A program made the position numbers and the translations under genes. The notes below the pieces were generated by a model. It worked only from the letters and a program-made list of their open reading frames with translations, did no database searches and was not told the origin of the DNA. Shown here in pieces: positions 10,160-19,663 of a DNA stretch of 64,000 nt (position 1 is its first letter; each line of letters opens with the position of its first letter). The DNA is taken from NCBI GenBank assembly GCA_949825045.1, contig OX463807.1:38026749-38090748 (forward strand), written 5' to 3'. Source of the DNA: Argyresthia goedartella. Lineage: Eukaryota; Arthropoda; Insecta; Lepidoptera; Argyresthiidae.

Positions 10160-10445
10160 ATTCTGGCTTATTTAGGTATGGCTACCTAGTACTGCCCACT
10201 GAGCAAGCGAAAGTTAATATAACATTCCTGAAATTAACATTTGGGAGGCTGTAAGTTACAATTGCATGGTTGCAATGTTATGGTAAGCTGCGAGAAAGGT
10301 CGGGGCAAAGCTTTAACGGCCAAACGCTTCATGTTAATTGCAACTTGCCCATTTAGCTCATATGTAAGTTGTTAAAACTTACGAATACAAGTTCCCCTCA
10401 ATTTCCAAATACAACATGAGCAGAACTGTATTATTGTAATTTTTG
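10160..10445. other. Upstream of the coiled-coil gene, no feature recognised
   Basis: AT-rich. No core promoter or further exon that I can support. Confidence 0.35.
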
Positions 10446-10449
10446 TTAA

Positions 10450-11680
10450 GTTACTATCGGTACTTTGCAGTGACATTACGTGTGAAAGTTTTGTATAAGT
10501 TTCATACGGCACATTGCTCGATTGAACATTTTGAAAGGTTCTGTCAAGTTACTGTCGGTACTTTCTAGAGACATTATGTTTGAAAGTTTTGTGCATGTTG
10601 CATACGGCACATTGCTAGAACGAATATTTTGAAAGGATCTGTCAAGTTACTATCAGGCAAGTTGGAACCAGTTTAGTGTTGGACAGCAATACGTTAGAAT
10701 TAGTAAATGACACGAAGTTTCTTGGAATAACCATTGATAACAAATTGCAGTGGGGACCCCACATAGAAAAATTGGCTGGTAAATTAAGTTCTGCGGCTTA
10801 CGCTGTTAGGAACATCAGACAAAACAGCTAGTATATTTTAGTTACTTTCATAGTGTCATGTATCTTGTTGTGGGGGAAAGCAGCGGATATTCAAACTATT
10901 TTTATTTTACAGAAAAGAGCTATTCGAGCAATTTATAATTTAAAACGCACAGACTCCTTAAGACAGCTTTTTAAAGAAATTGACATACTAACTGTAGCTA
11001 GTCAATTTATTTTCGAAAATATAATGTACGTACGCAAGAACCTTACAAAATTTCCCAAACTTAGCGATAGCTGTAATGTTAACCTAAGAAATAATCACAG
11101 ACTACTTGCGCCCCGGTTTAGACTCGCGAAGGTTAGCAATTCTTTCAAGGGTCAATGCATTCTCTACTACAACAAGATACCTCTGGAGATCTTGACATTG
11201 CCATTTGAGCAATTTAAAATCCATATTAAAGCGACTTTGTCGAAAAAGGGATATTACAATGTTCAAGATTACTTAAATGATGGGTCTGTATGGGGTTAAT
11301 CTGGCTCAACACAGACCTTGCTGTTAATAATTTTGTAATTATTTATTCCTGCTTATTAATTATGATAATGACTAAATATTATATTTTGTATTAGTTAAGC
11401 ATAAGCAATTTTTAAAAAGAGATCTAAAAATCAATCTGTGGGAGTTTCTACGCCCTTCTTCTCCCACAGTGGTCCAATGTAGAGAATTGGCAAAAAATGA
11501 CGATTGCTAATTATATGTAAATATCTACAGTAATAAAGACATTCGGTATTTTATTTGGTATCGGTACTTTGTAGAGACATTACCTTTGAAAGTTTTGTGC
11601 AAGTTTCATAAGCCACATTGCTAGAATGAACATTTTGAAAGGATTTCAGTAACCATGCAGGCATTGTATAAACACGGTAT
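10450..11680. repeat. 98-bp tandem repeat interrupted by a retroelement
   Basis: GTTACTATCGGTACTTT starts at 10450, its variant at 10548 and a third at 10646. Each unit contains GACATTA, GTGAAAGTTTTGT, CATACGGCACATTGCT and ACATTTTGAAAGG. The third unit stops at TATC (10651-10654) and resumes with TATCGGTACTTTG at 11559 after the inserted element. The array then decays toward 11690. Confidence 0.75.
10655..11558 (+). mobile_element. 5'-truncated CR1/Jockey-like element with RT C-terminus, flanked by TATC
   Basis: It encodes the reverse-transcriptase thumb (LELVNDTKFLGITIDNKLQW, then GPHIEKLAGKLSSAAYAVRN), then after an in-frame stop a 148-codon frame (10853-11299) with ADIQTIFILQKRAIRAIYNL, the usual C-terminal block of this group. 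A 260-bp 3' UTR follows and is repeated at 1922-2215. Insertion split a 98-bp repeat unit, with TATC on both sides (10651-10654 and 11559-11562). The four-base duplication is short and could be microhomology. Confidence 0.75.
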
Positions 11681-11699
11681 ATTTCAAATTTCATTCAAT

Positions 11700-12062
11700 T
11701 TGAACTAGTAGTTTAAGAATTATAACTAGTCAAAGTTTCTTAACTTTGTTACCCACTCACTCACTGACTGACTGACTGACTGACGATCTTCAAAACTCTA
11801 AGGCACTTCTAGTGGACATAGAAATGTCAAATTTAGTATACAATTAATGTTTATTGTTTAAATCAAGTAAAAAGTAAAATATTTTGCAATTTCGGTCCAG
11901 TGTTCCAGCTACAATAACTGCATAAATAACTTTGTAATTTCCTTTAAATATATAGGATTACAAAGTTAAATTTGCAGTGAATGGGACAAAAAAAGAAAAA
12001 GCAAGAATGGGACTGCTTTCATAATTTGTATGTATTGATAACACAATAATCTACAAAACAAG
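11700..12062. other. Low-complexity intergenic with (TGAC)n microsatellite
   Basis: (CTCA)n/(CTGA)n units lie at 11753-11785. The remainder to the Harbinger derivative is AT-rich without a gene. Confidence 0.6.
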
Positions 12063-12197
12063 TAAAGCTTTGGTCTGGTGATCATGACGCACAACGCTGC
12101 GGTATGCGTCGCAACGCAGCGTCACGACGCAGCAGTTAGCGTCTCTGCGGAGAGGTGGTCAGTTGATTTTGCCGCAGCTACCAAGGTAGACGTGGAC

Positions 12198-12275
12198 ATG
12201 AACAATTTTTCTGTAATTTGTGCTTTGCTTGAAGAGGAGGAAGAAGAAGAATTGTTAGGTACTGCTTCTGAATAG
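12198..12275 (+). pseudogene. N-terminus of Harbinger-type nuclease (truncated)
   Basis: A 25-codon frame reads MNNFSVICALLEEEEEEEL. A short hydrophobic helix followed by a Glu run is the usual start of insect Harbinger nucleases, before a basic WW/RRRR segment. The basic segment and the DDE core are missing here. Confidence 0.55.
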
Positions 12276-12326
12276 ACAAAGAAAATCTCCGAGGAACATG
12301 TTTTTACAACGGAGGAGTGAAGGTTG

Positions 12327-12437
12327 TTACGAAACCTTAATAAAAAGGCATTTAATTGATTGTAAAGAAAAATTATAATTATATAAAGAAGGATAGTTGC
12401 GAACTAATTCTATTAAATTGTCTTCGAAAAATTCCAT
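12327..12437 (-). pseudogene. N-terminus of Harbinger MADF/Myb-like protein (truncated)
   Basis: A 36-codon minus-strand frame starts MEFFEDNLIELVRNYPSLYN. This is the first helix of a MADF domain (LIELVRxxPxLY), the DNA-binding accessory protein of Harbinger elements. After about 25 residues the frame leaves the family and stops. Its orientation opposite to the nuclease matches autonomous Harbingers. Confidence 0.6.
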
Positions 12438-12810
12438 ATTGTTGACCCGTGAAGCACACCGCACACCGCAGCGTTGAACCGAGAATGACGCCGCGCTGTG
12501 CGGCAGTACACCTCCCCACTTCACCGCGCTTGCCCCTCGCCGCTGACGCAGACTGCGACGGAACAAGAGAACATTCTCGACGTTTTTCATATGATTGAGT
12601 GTCCGGCAACGCATACCGCATATCGCAGCGTTGTGCGTCATGATCACCAGACCAAAGCTTAATCATAAAAAATATTCCATACAAAAAACAGGCCAACGTA
12701 AAAAGTTGTGTGATATTTCGTAGAGCCAAGTCTCAGGCATTCTTATTAATCTTTATTTGCTTGCTAAATACATTTTTGTGACTTAGCTAATGTTCTTGCT
12801 ACCAAAAATG

Positions 12811-13212
12811 TTGCATAAAGTATGTTGCAGCGATAATATTATGGAACATTTTAATAAGTTTAGTTTGCAAAGTAATTGCAGTGAATTTTATCTAAGTTAC
12901 AACAACATTAAAAATGTGTCATAGAAGCCACTTAAAAAATAATATGGCAAGGTATAAATTGCTGCAACGATTATATTGAAAGTTTCAATAACTTTAGTTT
13001 GAAACGTTCCTGCAATGTCTATAGTGTAATGTTTTGACAACTTTGAAACTAAAACGTTTTTGGTACTTCAAATTTTATACCTTGTATAAAGTATGTTGCA
13101 GCAATAATATTATGTAACATTTCAAAAACTTTAATATGAAAAGTAATAGCAATGTCTTTCATCTAAGTTACAACAATATTTAAAATGTGTAATTGAAGCA
13201 ACTTAAAAATAT
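12811..13212. repeat. 274-bp tandem repeat, left part
   Basis: The marker GTATGTTGCAG(C)..AATATTAT recurs at 12821 and 13095, about 274 bp apart, with shared blocks around ATCTAAGTTACAACAA and GCAACTTAAAAA. The array is cut at 13212 by a solo LTR and resumes at 17701. Bases 12663-12810 show nothing nameable. Confidence 0.75.
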
Positions 13213-13450
13213 TGTTACGAGCGTGGGGTTAGTATTTGATAGAAAAACACGAATTAATCCACTAAATATAACACTCACTTTATTACCCAAATTACGCACT
13301 TACAATTCACACGAACTGTACTTAAAATCCACTAATTAAAACACACACACTATTTCACTAATTATGCACTCAATATTCACACGAAGAGTCTTTCTCTCCG
13401 ATTATCCTTGTACTAGCACTCGATCGCAGTTAAAATGAATTTAAACTCGC
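13213..13450 (-). repeat. Solo LTR, R-U5 half (minus orientation)
   Basis: Read on the minus strand it carries an AATAAA signal (near 13283) and ends CGCTCGTAACA at 13213. With the other half at 17150-17696 it makes one LTR of about 780 bp with TG...CA ends, flanked by ATAT (13209-13212 and 17697-17700). This is a Ty3/gypsy-like signature. The Jockey element sits between its TATA box and poly(A) signal. Confidence 0.65.
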
Positions 13451-13622
13451 TTCTTCTTGATAATCTTCTCACGCACCCTTTCTGGGGCGTGGGGAGTCGG
13501 GGTCAGGTCGACGGACCTCTTCCCGAAGAATCGCCTCTGTCCACTCCTGTGGACAGGTCATCGGATGGCCCCTGCGGGCGGTGGTCTTGATGTGGCGCTG
13601 GTGTGCAGTGGGTGATCGCCGG

Positions 13623-16271
13623 CTAGGCAACCAGGTCGCGTGGCAGGCGGCGGCGGTCGGGCGGGCGCGCGTGGTGCGGCGCCAGTTCGGCGATGTGCGG
13701 AAGATGTGAAGCATCCGCACGCGCGAACATGCCCTTCGTCAGCCTCTGGACAAACTGGTCCACGGTTTCCCATCTTAGGTCCCTCTGGATTGTCGCGTTC
13801 CTCACGTAGCGGGGGGCGCCGACGATGGTACGCAGAGAGAGGTTCTCTTGGGCTCGGAGTCTCCGTTTGTTCGTCTCCGAGCACAGGGCGTACCATGCCG
13901 GAGCCGCGTAGGTGAGGCGGGATCTCACGTAGGTCTTGTAGATCCCGAGCTTCGCCCTCAGAGGGAGGCTGGAGTCGAAAAGTGGACGCAGCTTGGCGCG
14001 TGCCACCTTGACCTGGCTGACGACGTTGTCAACGTGTTGCTTCATGGTGAGCCGGCGATCAATGGTCACTCCCAGGTACTTCACCTGCGAAGACCACTCG
14101 ATTTGCTGTCCTTGGAGCTGGAGCGATGGTGGAAGGAGACTCTGGCCTGTGATGAGCGCCTGCGTTTTCCCAACATTGACGGACAGTCGCCACTTGGCGA
14201 GCCAGTCGGGCAAGATGTCCAGGGTGCGCTGCAGTTTGATGGCAGCGTGCGGAGCCTGGAACGACGACGCGTAGTAGGCTGCGTCGTCTGCGAAGAGTGC
14301 CAGCTGGGCACCCGGCCTGACGGGGATGTCGTCCGTGTATCGGGCGTAGCAGGCGGGAGACAGGCAGGAGCCCTGGGGGACGCCGGCTGCGACGGGATGT
14401 TCCTCGGAGACGGCGTCTTCCACCATCACTCGGAAGCGGCGATTCTTCAGGAAAGAGGCGATTGTCTTGACCGTTCTTCTTGGGGCAGGGGACGTCGACA
14501 GCTTGTACAGCAACCCCTCGTGCCATACTCTGTCGAACGCCTTCTCCATATCCAGAAGTACTGCGACAGTGTATTCTTTTTTGTTCAAACAAACTGTCAT
14601 GTCATTCAGTACTCTGGTGAGCTGAAGCGTCGTAGAATGCTCGGGCCTGAAGCCGAACTGTTCCGGGCGCGGCTGGATGTGGGGCAGTAACTTCGCTAAC
14701 AGGAGCTTCTCAAACACCTTTGAGATGGTGCTCAGTAGGGTGATCGGCCGATAGCTCTCAGGCAGCTTGGTGTCCTTGCCCGGCTTGGGCAACATGATAA
14801 CCAAGCCCTCCTTCCATTGGGTTGGAAAGTGACCCGTGCGCAAGATACCGTTAAACAGGCGCGCAACGGCCGCCACAGTGCGTGGCGGCAAATGTAACAG
14901 CGCCGTGTTGGGTATTCGGTCTGCGCCCGGGGCTTTCCTGGGCTTGGTACGTCGGAATGCACGCACAATCTGGCCGGGCATGACGACGATGGGGTCCTCT
15001 TCGGGAGCTATCGGCGTGGCGAAGTACTCTTGCAGGTGTCTCTCGACTGTTGCGACGTGCTCCACATCATCCGTTGGGTTCGGCTTGAATTGCTTCTCGA
15101 GGCATTCGGCGAAGATCTCCGCACGGTCTTGGGCTCGGAATCTTGGTAGGCCGTCGCTGCCCAGGATTGGTCGAACAGGAGCAGGAGTGGTCGACAAAGC
15201 CCGGCACAGGCGATGCACGGAGGGGACGTGGTCGCCTATGGACTCGACGTGGCGTTCCCAAGATTCTTCAGCGTGGCGATCAAGTTGGCGCTTCAGCTCT
15301 GCCGTCATGGCGTTGAGCCTGGTCTTCATCGTGGGGTAGCGGGTTTGCTGCCACTGCTTCCGGAGAGCGCGCTTATCGCAGATGAGTGCGCGTAGCTCAG
15401 CAGGAAGAGGATTGGGCTTCCCCCCCCGAGCTACGGTGTGCGATGATAGGTCGAGCGCGTCTCGGATCTGGGTAGTTAGCAGCGATGCCAGGCGGTCAAC
15501 GTCTTCCGGCTGGTTGACGGGGCAACTGGTGGAGGGTTGGTCTAGGGCGGCGGTGAAGGCGCCCCACTGGTAGCGGCGACGTGATGCTGGCGGAGATACC
15601 CGGGTGGGCAGGTCCGCCAGGACGAGAAGAACAGGCCTGTGGTCCGAAGGGAGGTCAGGGAGAACCTCCTGGCTCGGCGGTGTCCGGAGACCTCTGACGA
15701 CCACGACGTCGATGATGTCCCATCCGGCCCGCGTGTCGAAGTGGGTGGGCTCGTCGGGACCGATGACGTCGTAGTTGTGGCTCACGGAGTCGGCATGGAT
15801 GGCGCGTCCAGCTGGGCACACCCTGGTAGAGTTCCAGGCGGTGTGCTTGGCGTTGAGGTCGCCGGCGACAAGTGTCGGGTGCGGCGACTGTAGCAGCCCC
15901 CGTAGCTCGGCGGTGCGGATTGGTGTACTGGGGGGCTTGTAGGCGGCGTAGAGTCGCAGCACCTCGCCGGCGACCTGGAGGTCGACGCCCAAAGCATATA
16001 GGGATGAATACTCCTGGGCGTCGACGAGCTGGTGGACGATCTTCCTGCCGACGATGACTGCCAAGCCTCGAAAGGTCCGGCCGCTGGAGGTCTTCTCGTC
16101 CTTGCGGTAGACGAAGTAGCCGGGCAGCGACAGCTTGTCGCTTCCGGCTAGGTGTGTCTCGCTGATGAGCATCACGTCGACGCGGTAGTCCCTCAGGAAC
16201 ACGTGGAGCAGCCGCTTCTTCCCTGTCAGCGACTGCGCGTTCCAGTGGACGACCCTGAGCGGCTCATGCAT
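13623..16271 (-). CDS. Jockey ORF2: APE endonuclease and reverse transcriptase (882 aa)
   Basis: The uninterrupted frame starts MHEPLRVVHWNAQSL, with the WNAQSL endonuclease opening motif. Residues ~1-220 hold the endonuclease (LISETHLAG, VAGDLNAKHTAWNS and LPSDHRPVLL, the SDH catalytic motif). The reverse transcriptase spans roughly 430-720: KAPGADRIPN, LPKPGKDTKLPESYRPITLL, AVLLDMEKAFDRVWHEGLLY, GVPQGSCLSPACYA and the catalytic LALFADDAA. A thumb and C-terminal tail follow. It nicks target DNA and primes cDNA synthesis. Length and motif set are normal for Jockey. The start ATG overlaps the ORF1 stop (AATGCATGA), suggesting translation by reinitiation. High GC and no stops suggest recent activity. 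Confidence 0.9.
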   Translation of the reverse strand: MHEPLRVVHWNAQSLTGKKRLLHVFLRDYRVDVMLISETHLAGSDKLSLPGYFVYRKDEKTSSGRTFRGLAVIVGRKIVHQLVDAQEYSSLYALGVDLQVAGEVLRLYAAYKPPSTPIRTAELRGLLQSPHPTLVAGDLNAKHTAWNSTRVCPAGRAIHADSVSHNYDVIGPDEPTHFDTRAGWDIIDVVVVRGLRTPPSQEVLPDLPSDHRPVLLVLADLPTRVSPPASRRRYQWGAFTAALDQPSTSCPVNQPEDVDRLASLLTTQIRDALDLSSHTVARGGKPNPLPAELRALICDKRALRKQWQQTRYPTMKTRLNAMTAELKRQLDRHAEESWERHVESIGDHVPSVHRLCRALSTTPAPVRPILGSDGLPRFRAQDRAEIFAECLEKQFKPNPTDDVEHVATVERHLQEYFATPIAPEEDPIVVMPGQIVRAFRRTKPRKAPGADRIPNTALLHLPPRTVAAVARLFNGILRTGHFPTQWKEGLVIMLPKPGKDTKLPESYRPITLLSTISKVFEKLLLAKLLPHIQPRPEQFGFRPEHSTTLQLTRVLNDMTVCLNKKEYTVAVLLDMEKAFDRVWHEGLLYKLSTSPAPRRTVKTIASFLKNRRFRVMVEDAVSEEHPVAAGVPQGSCLSPACYARYTDDIPVRPGAQLALFADDAAYYASSFQAPHAAIKLQRTLDILPDWLAKWRLSVNVGKTQALITGQSLLPPSLQLQGQQIEWSSQVKYLGVTIDRRLTMKQHVDNVVSQVKVARAKLRPLFDSSLPLRAKLGIYKTYVRSRLTYAAPAWYALCSETNKRRLRAQENLSLRTIVGAPRYVRNATIQRDLRWETVDQFVQRLTKGMFARADASHLPHIAELAPHHARPPDRRRLPRDLVA

Positions 16272-17145
16272 TGCGGAGCAGAGCGGTGAGTCTGCCCAGG
16301 GCAGTGGGGTCGCTGAGGAGGGCGAGCTGGGCTGTGAGGTGCCCCAAGTCCTGCTGCCCTATCGCCGCAGCCGGAGTGGCGGCGCCAGCGGCGGCCGCAG
16401 TCTCGCTGGCGGTGAGAGTAGCCGCCGCGGCGCCGGCGGCAGGTGGAGCCGTCGCCTTCTTCTTCTTCTTCCCCCCCCGCTTCGTCTTCTGCCTGGGGGC
16501 TCCGTCGTTCGCCTGCGCCATAAGCGAGGCGGGCGCCGTTGGTTCCTGCAGATCGGGACGAGGCAGAGGGGGAGGCTGCACCTTCTTGGGCCCGGGCGCG
16601 TTGGTGAGCGCCACAGTGCCGGCCTTCTTGTTCCGCGCCTCCTGGCGGAACACGGGGCACGTCGCATTGTTTGCCGTGTGCGGGCCACCGCAGTTGGCGC
16701 ACGTTGGCGGCTTGTCTTTCGGGCGGGGGCATTCCCGCGCCGAGTGGGGACCGCCGCAACGTACGCACGCTAGGGGGCGGTGGCACATATGCGACGAGTG
16801 CCGGAATTGCTGGCACCTGTGGCACTGGGCCGGGCCCTGTTTCGAGCGCCAGGCCTCAATCTTCACCCCCGGCATGAACAAGAGCTCCGTGATCTCGTAC
16901 ACAGCGCCGGGGGCACGGTCTGGGTTCTTCTTCAGGTTGGCGAAGAAGATGCAGCCGGGTCGTCCTTTGCGCGCCCGGATCTGCTTACAGTACTCGGCCT
17001 CCACACCAAGTTCTGCAAGCGCCGCGACTATCTCCTCCGGCGCGGTGTTAGAAGGCAGCCCGCGGATCGCCACCTTCTGGGTCTTGTCGGCCGGCAACGA
17101 GTATGAGAACCATCTCACACCCTGGTCCTTCTCCAGCCTGCACAG
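16264..17145 (-). CDS. Jockey ORF1: gag-like nucleic-acid-binding protein (5'-truncated)
   Basis: Minus-strand ORF with a pre-C2HC domain (GVRWFSYSLPADKTQKVAIR) followed by three zinc knuckles near residues 124-187: CHRCQQFRHSSHMC, CVRCGGPHSAREC and CANCGGPHTANNATC. A basic KRGGKKKKK stretch and an Ala-rich tail end it. This order is standard for Jockey ORF1, an RNA-binding chaperone in the ribonucleoprotein. An open frame continues to 17199, but its first ~20 codons translate the LTR around the TATA box, so the true N-terminus is missing. A family ORF1 would normally be 100-250 residues longer. Confidence 0.85.
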   Translation of the reverse strand: MCRLEKDQGVRWFSYSLPADKTQKVAIRGLPSNTAPEEIVAALAELGVEAEYCKQIRARKGRPGCIFFANLKKNPDRAPGAVYEITELLFMPGVKIEAWRSKQGPAQCHRCQQFRHSSHMCHRPLACVRCGGPHSARECPRPKDKPPTCANCGGPHTANNATCPVFRQEARNKKAGTVALTNAPGPKKVQPPPLPRPDLQEPTAPASLMAQANDGAPRQKTKRGGKKKKKATAPPAAGAAAATLTASETAAAAGAATPAAAIGQQDLGHLTAQLALLSDPTALGRLTALLRNA

Positions 17146-17149
17146 GTAA

Positions 17150-17696
17150 CGCTGCCTTTTATATCTCGAGGAGCCGCTCTGGACACATTGTCCACACATA
17201 TCGCGAATATTCTAGTAAGGACCAGCGTGCGGGCCGAGAACCTTCGAGACCATATATGTCTCTCTCTAATGGTGGACTCTCTCTGTCACTCCCTTCTCGA
17301 ATGTTCCGAGTATAGCTATCTCTTTCTAGTAGTGCTATCTCTGTCACACACTTCTCGAATGTTCCGAGTATAGCTATCTCTTTCTAGTAGTGCTATCTCT
17401 GTCACTCCTACCGGATATTTCGCCATATAACGATTTGTGCTTCAGAGGCCCATAAGGGGTCCTGAAAACGCCTGAAAACGGGTTTTTAGGTTATGGCGTC
17501 ATCTGATAGAGGGTGCCCTGAAACGGACTGAAAACATGTTTCAGGCGCCTGAAAACGACGGCAACTTGGGTGAAATTTAGATATGTGATAGAGCAACTTC
17601 TGAAACGGCCTGAAATGACTTTTCAGCCTGCTGAAAACGCCTCTAAAGCACTGAAATTGACGTTCAAAGTTTTTGACCTAACCTACCGGCGTAACA
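17150..17696 (-). repeat. Solo LTR, U3 half with TATA box, 58-bp repeats and CTGAAAACG motif array
   Basis: On the minus strand a TATAAAAGGC box (17154-17163) lies at the Jockey junction. Upstream in U3 are tandem 58-bp units (17283-17340, 17341-17398, third begun) containing TCGAATGTTCCGAG and ATCTCTTTCTAGTAG. Beyond these lies a 200-bp zone with many CTGAAAACG/CTGAAACGG motifs in both directions (17455-17655). The element ends at TGTTACGCCGGTAGGTTAGG on the minus strand. Repeats upstream of a TATA box look like promoter or enhancer modules. Confidence 0.6.
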
Positions 17697-17700
17697 ATAT

Positions 17701-17960
17701 GTATAGCAAGATTTAAATTGCTGCAATGATTATATTGAAAGTTTCAATAAGTTAGTTTGAAACATTGAAACTGAAACGTTTTTGGTACTTTAAATTTTAT
17801 GCCTTGTATAAAGTACGTTGCTGCAATAATATTATAAAACATTTCAATAAGTTAAGTTTGCAATGTTCCGTGATGCACATTGTTAAATATATATTGCTGC
17901 AACTTTTCATCTGCAATGTTATAATAATTATATTGCAGCCATGTTATTAATATACCTTAC
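17701..17960. repeat. 274-bp tandem repeat, right part
   Basis: It continues the array broken at 13212: GCAAGATTTAAATTGCTGCA, AAACGTTTTTGGTACTT and TTGTATAAAGTACGTTGC match the left part in order and spacing. Confidence 0.75.
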
Positions 17961-18637
17961 AATTACTTTATGAATATAGGTTGTCTCAAAGTTTAAAAAT
18001 AAACTTTCAGATGCATAAATGATGCATGATGATACATTTTAAATAACTTTCATTGTAATTTTGAATCTATTTCGCTGTTATGTTCTTAGTAGCTTTATTT
18101 TTAAAAGTTCATATTGAAGGTTGATCAACTTCCTAGAAACTTTCTGTAATGTTCATGCTCAGTGGGGTAGTGCCCTACTTTAATGATATTGCTCTGTGCC
18201 TACGGAATAGCTAAAAACATAAACAAAAAATAGATAGAAACTAATAGGAAAACGTGGTAGGAAACCAGAGAATAGTCAAAAATTTATGTAGCATTTTATT
18301 TAAATTCTAACCTAATTATATTGTAGTCTTTAAAGTTTACGTTAATTTGCTAAGTTAACTAGTTAGACTTGGAATAAATAGTTTTAAAAGCTAAGTAATG
18401 GTACTTCCCCGGTTTTTCTAAATAAAAAGCATAATCTTTTCAAATCATGAGCGTTGACGCCGGGCGGCCTCCAGCGGTCATATTGACCGTGAACGATTAT
18501 TTTATCATAAATACGATTCTGACCACAATTATCACTGGCACACTCTTATATATTACATTTTCAGCACATTTATACACAAATAGATGAATTTAGACTTATT
18601 AATTTAGTTAAAATACAGCACAGCTATTTTTGACGTG
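17961..18637. other. Intergenic, no gene recognised
   Basis: AT-rich. No tandem structure or open frame of note. Confidence 0.4.
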
Positions 18638-18793
18638 ATGCCGCGAGTGCCTGCCGCCTGCCTGTCTGTAGTCGATGAGGATGTTGATAAAGATATTGAT
18701 GCTGATGAGCAAGCTGCGGCAAATGTTCGAGTACGAGACTCTATCTGCCGTATTGTACTGTGTTCGACCATACCAGTAGTTATTTCGTAGTCG
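18638..18793 (+). CDS. Small acidic ORF, uncertain
   Basis: A 51-codon frame begins MPRVPAACLSVVDEDVDKDI and has a run of Asp/Glu. The opposite strand is also open over 18608-18970 and 19132-19404. None shows a known domain. GC is higher than the flanks. I cannot tell a real exon from chance; the 240 bases after it (18794-19030) share the same composition. Confidence 0.2.
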
Positions 18794-19412
18794 TAGTCCG
18801 GTAAAAATCGGTCTCTTAAGGCAACTTAAGGCCGTGGGTACGCGGTGTGCGTTTAACTCTGGCGGAGGTCGAGGTCTATGGAGACCATCGCATGTAGTCA
18901 TGAGGATGAACACGGGCGATCCACTCGATGTATATGCAAACGGATCCATGCGCTGGATGTGTGAGAGCAATGCGATTGCTGGTCGGCTAGAAAGCCGTTA
19001 CGTTAAAGGTCTTACTCTAAAATAACTAAAGTAGAGTTGTTGCAGTATAGTTTTAAGAATTTATTAAAACTAAACTGCAGAGTCGACTGGGTTCAGTGTT
19101 TATGACAAGACGTGTTTCCGTTGGCTCCACTTTAAAAAATAACAGCGCCTAACATAGCATTCGCACGGTAGCAGTTCGAATAGATAATAACAGTGCAAGT
19201 CTTCCCAGCCAGATTTTTGCTGGCACTAAGGCTCCATTTGTTTTTAAATGTGACTAAAACAGTGATTTTGTGTTCGCCGATAAGCACAGTGCCGTGTTTT
19301 TGAGGGTGTTTGAATAAAGTTAACCAACATTTTCGTTCAAGTACCGCATCGCGGTCAGATAAAATAATGGTTTTTACAATATATGTACCATATTTTCGCA
19401 TCATTGCTTCGA

Positions 19413-19490
19413 GATACCGTGGTGCAGCGGTCTATACGCCGTGATCGTCCGTCAGCGTTGCGGGGGCCCGGTTCGAGTCACGCCGGACGC
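19413..19490 (+). ncRNA. tRNA-like sequence with A and B boxes (SINE head or tRNA pseudogene)
   Basis: TGGTGCAGCGG (19420-19430) fits an A box and GGTTCGAGTC (19470-19479) a B box at the normal ~50-bp spacing. The ends do not pair into an acceptor stem, so it is not a functional tRNA gene. It lies ~170 bp before the 5' repeats of the R2-like element and may be part of its 5' region or the site it entered. Confidence 0.55.
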
Positions 19491-19663
19491 CCTATTTTGT
19501 TTTCCGTGTTTTATACTTTTAAATTTTTGACATGTTTAATTTTGTACTTGTGTATGTCCAATGGCTTTGACAGCATGTTTTTGTTAATTTGATGATTTTT
19601 GTTTGACAAGTTTTATTGAAAATTAATTTAGTTTTACTTGTTATTTATATTGTTTTGTTTTTG

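Larger units (their letters stand above)
12066..12659. mobile_element. Non-autonomous PIF/Harbinger deletion derivative, TAA target duplication
   Basis: The two ends are inverted copies of about 43 bp beginning AGCTTTGGTCTGGTGATCAT, with one mismatch near GCTGCG(G/A)TATGCG. TAA lies immediately outside both ends (12063-12065 and 12660-12662), the three-base duplication typical of PIF/Harbinger. Inside, each end keeps the start of one of the two genes this superfamily carries, in convergent orientation. The middle of both genes is deleted, so the copy cannot mobilise itself. Confidence 0.75.
13451..17145 (-). mobile_element. Jockey-clade non-LTR retrotransposon, nearly full coding capacity
   Basis: It contains ORF1 (gag-like) and ORF2 (endonuclease plus reverse transcriptase), overlapping by 8 bp, both open. 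It is strikingly GC-rich against an AT-rich background. The 3' end near 13451 is set by comparison with the truncated copy at 54685-55202. ORF1 lacks its N-terminal part and fuses directly to LTR sequence, so the copy looks 5'-truncated at about 17.1-17.15 kb. A target duplication could not be identified because the 5' edge is unclear. Confidence 0.8.

Noticed and set aside
13848..17149. Long plus-strand frames (for example 13848-14690 and 16271-17149)
   Set aside because: They are antisense to Jockey ORF1/ORF2. High GC removes stops, and no motif is seen.
19413..19490. Functional tRNA gene
   Set aside because: A and B boxes are present but the ends do not pair and the 3' side runs into the element leader. 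Kept as a tRNA-like sequence only.
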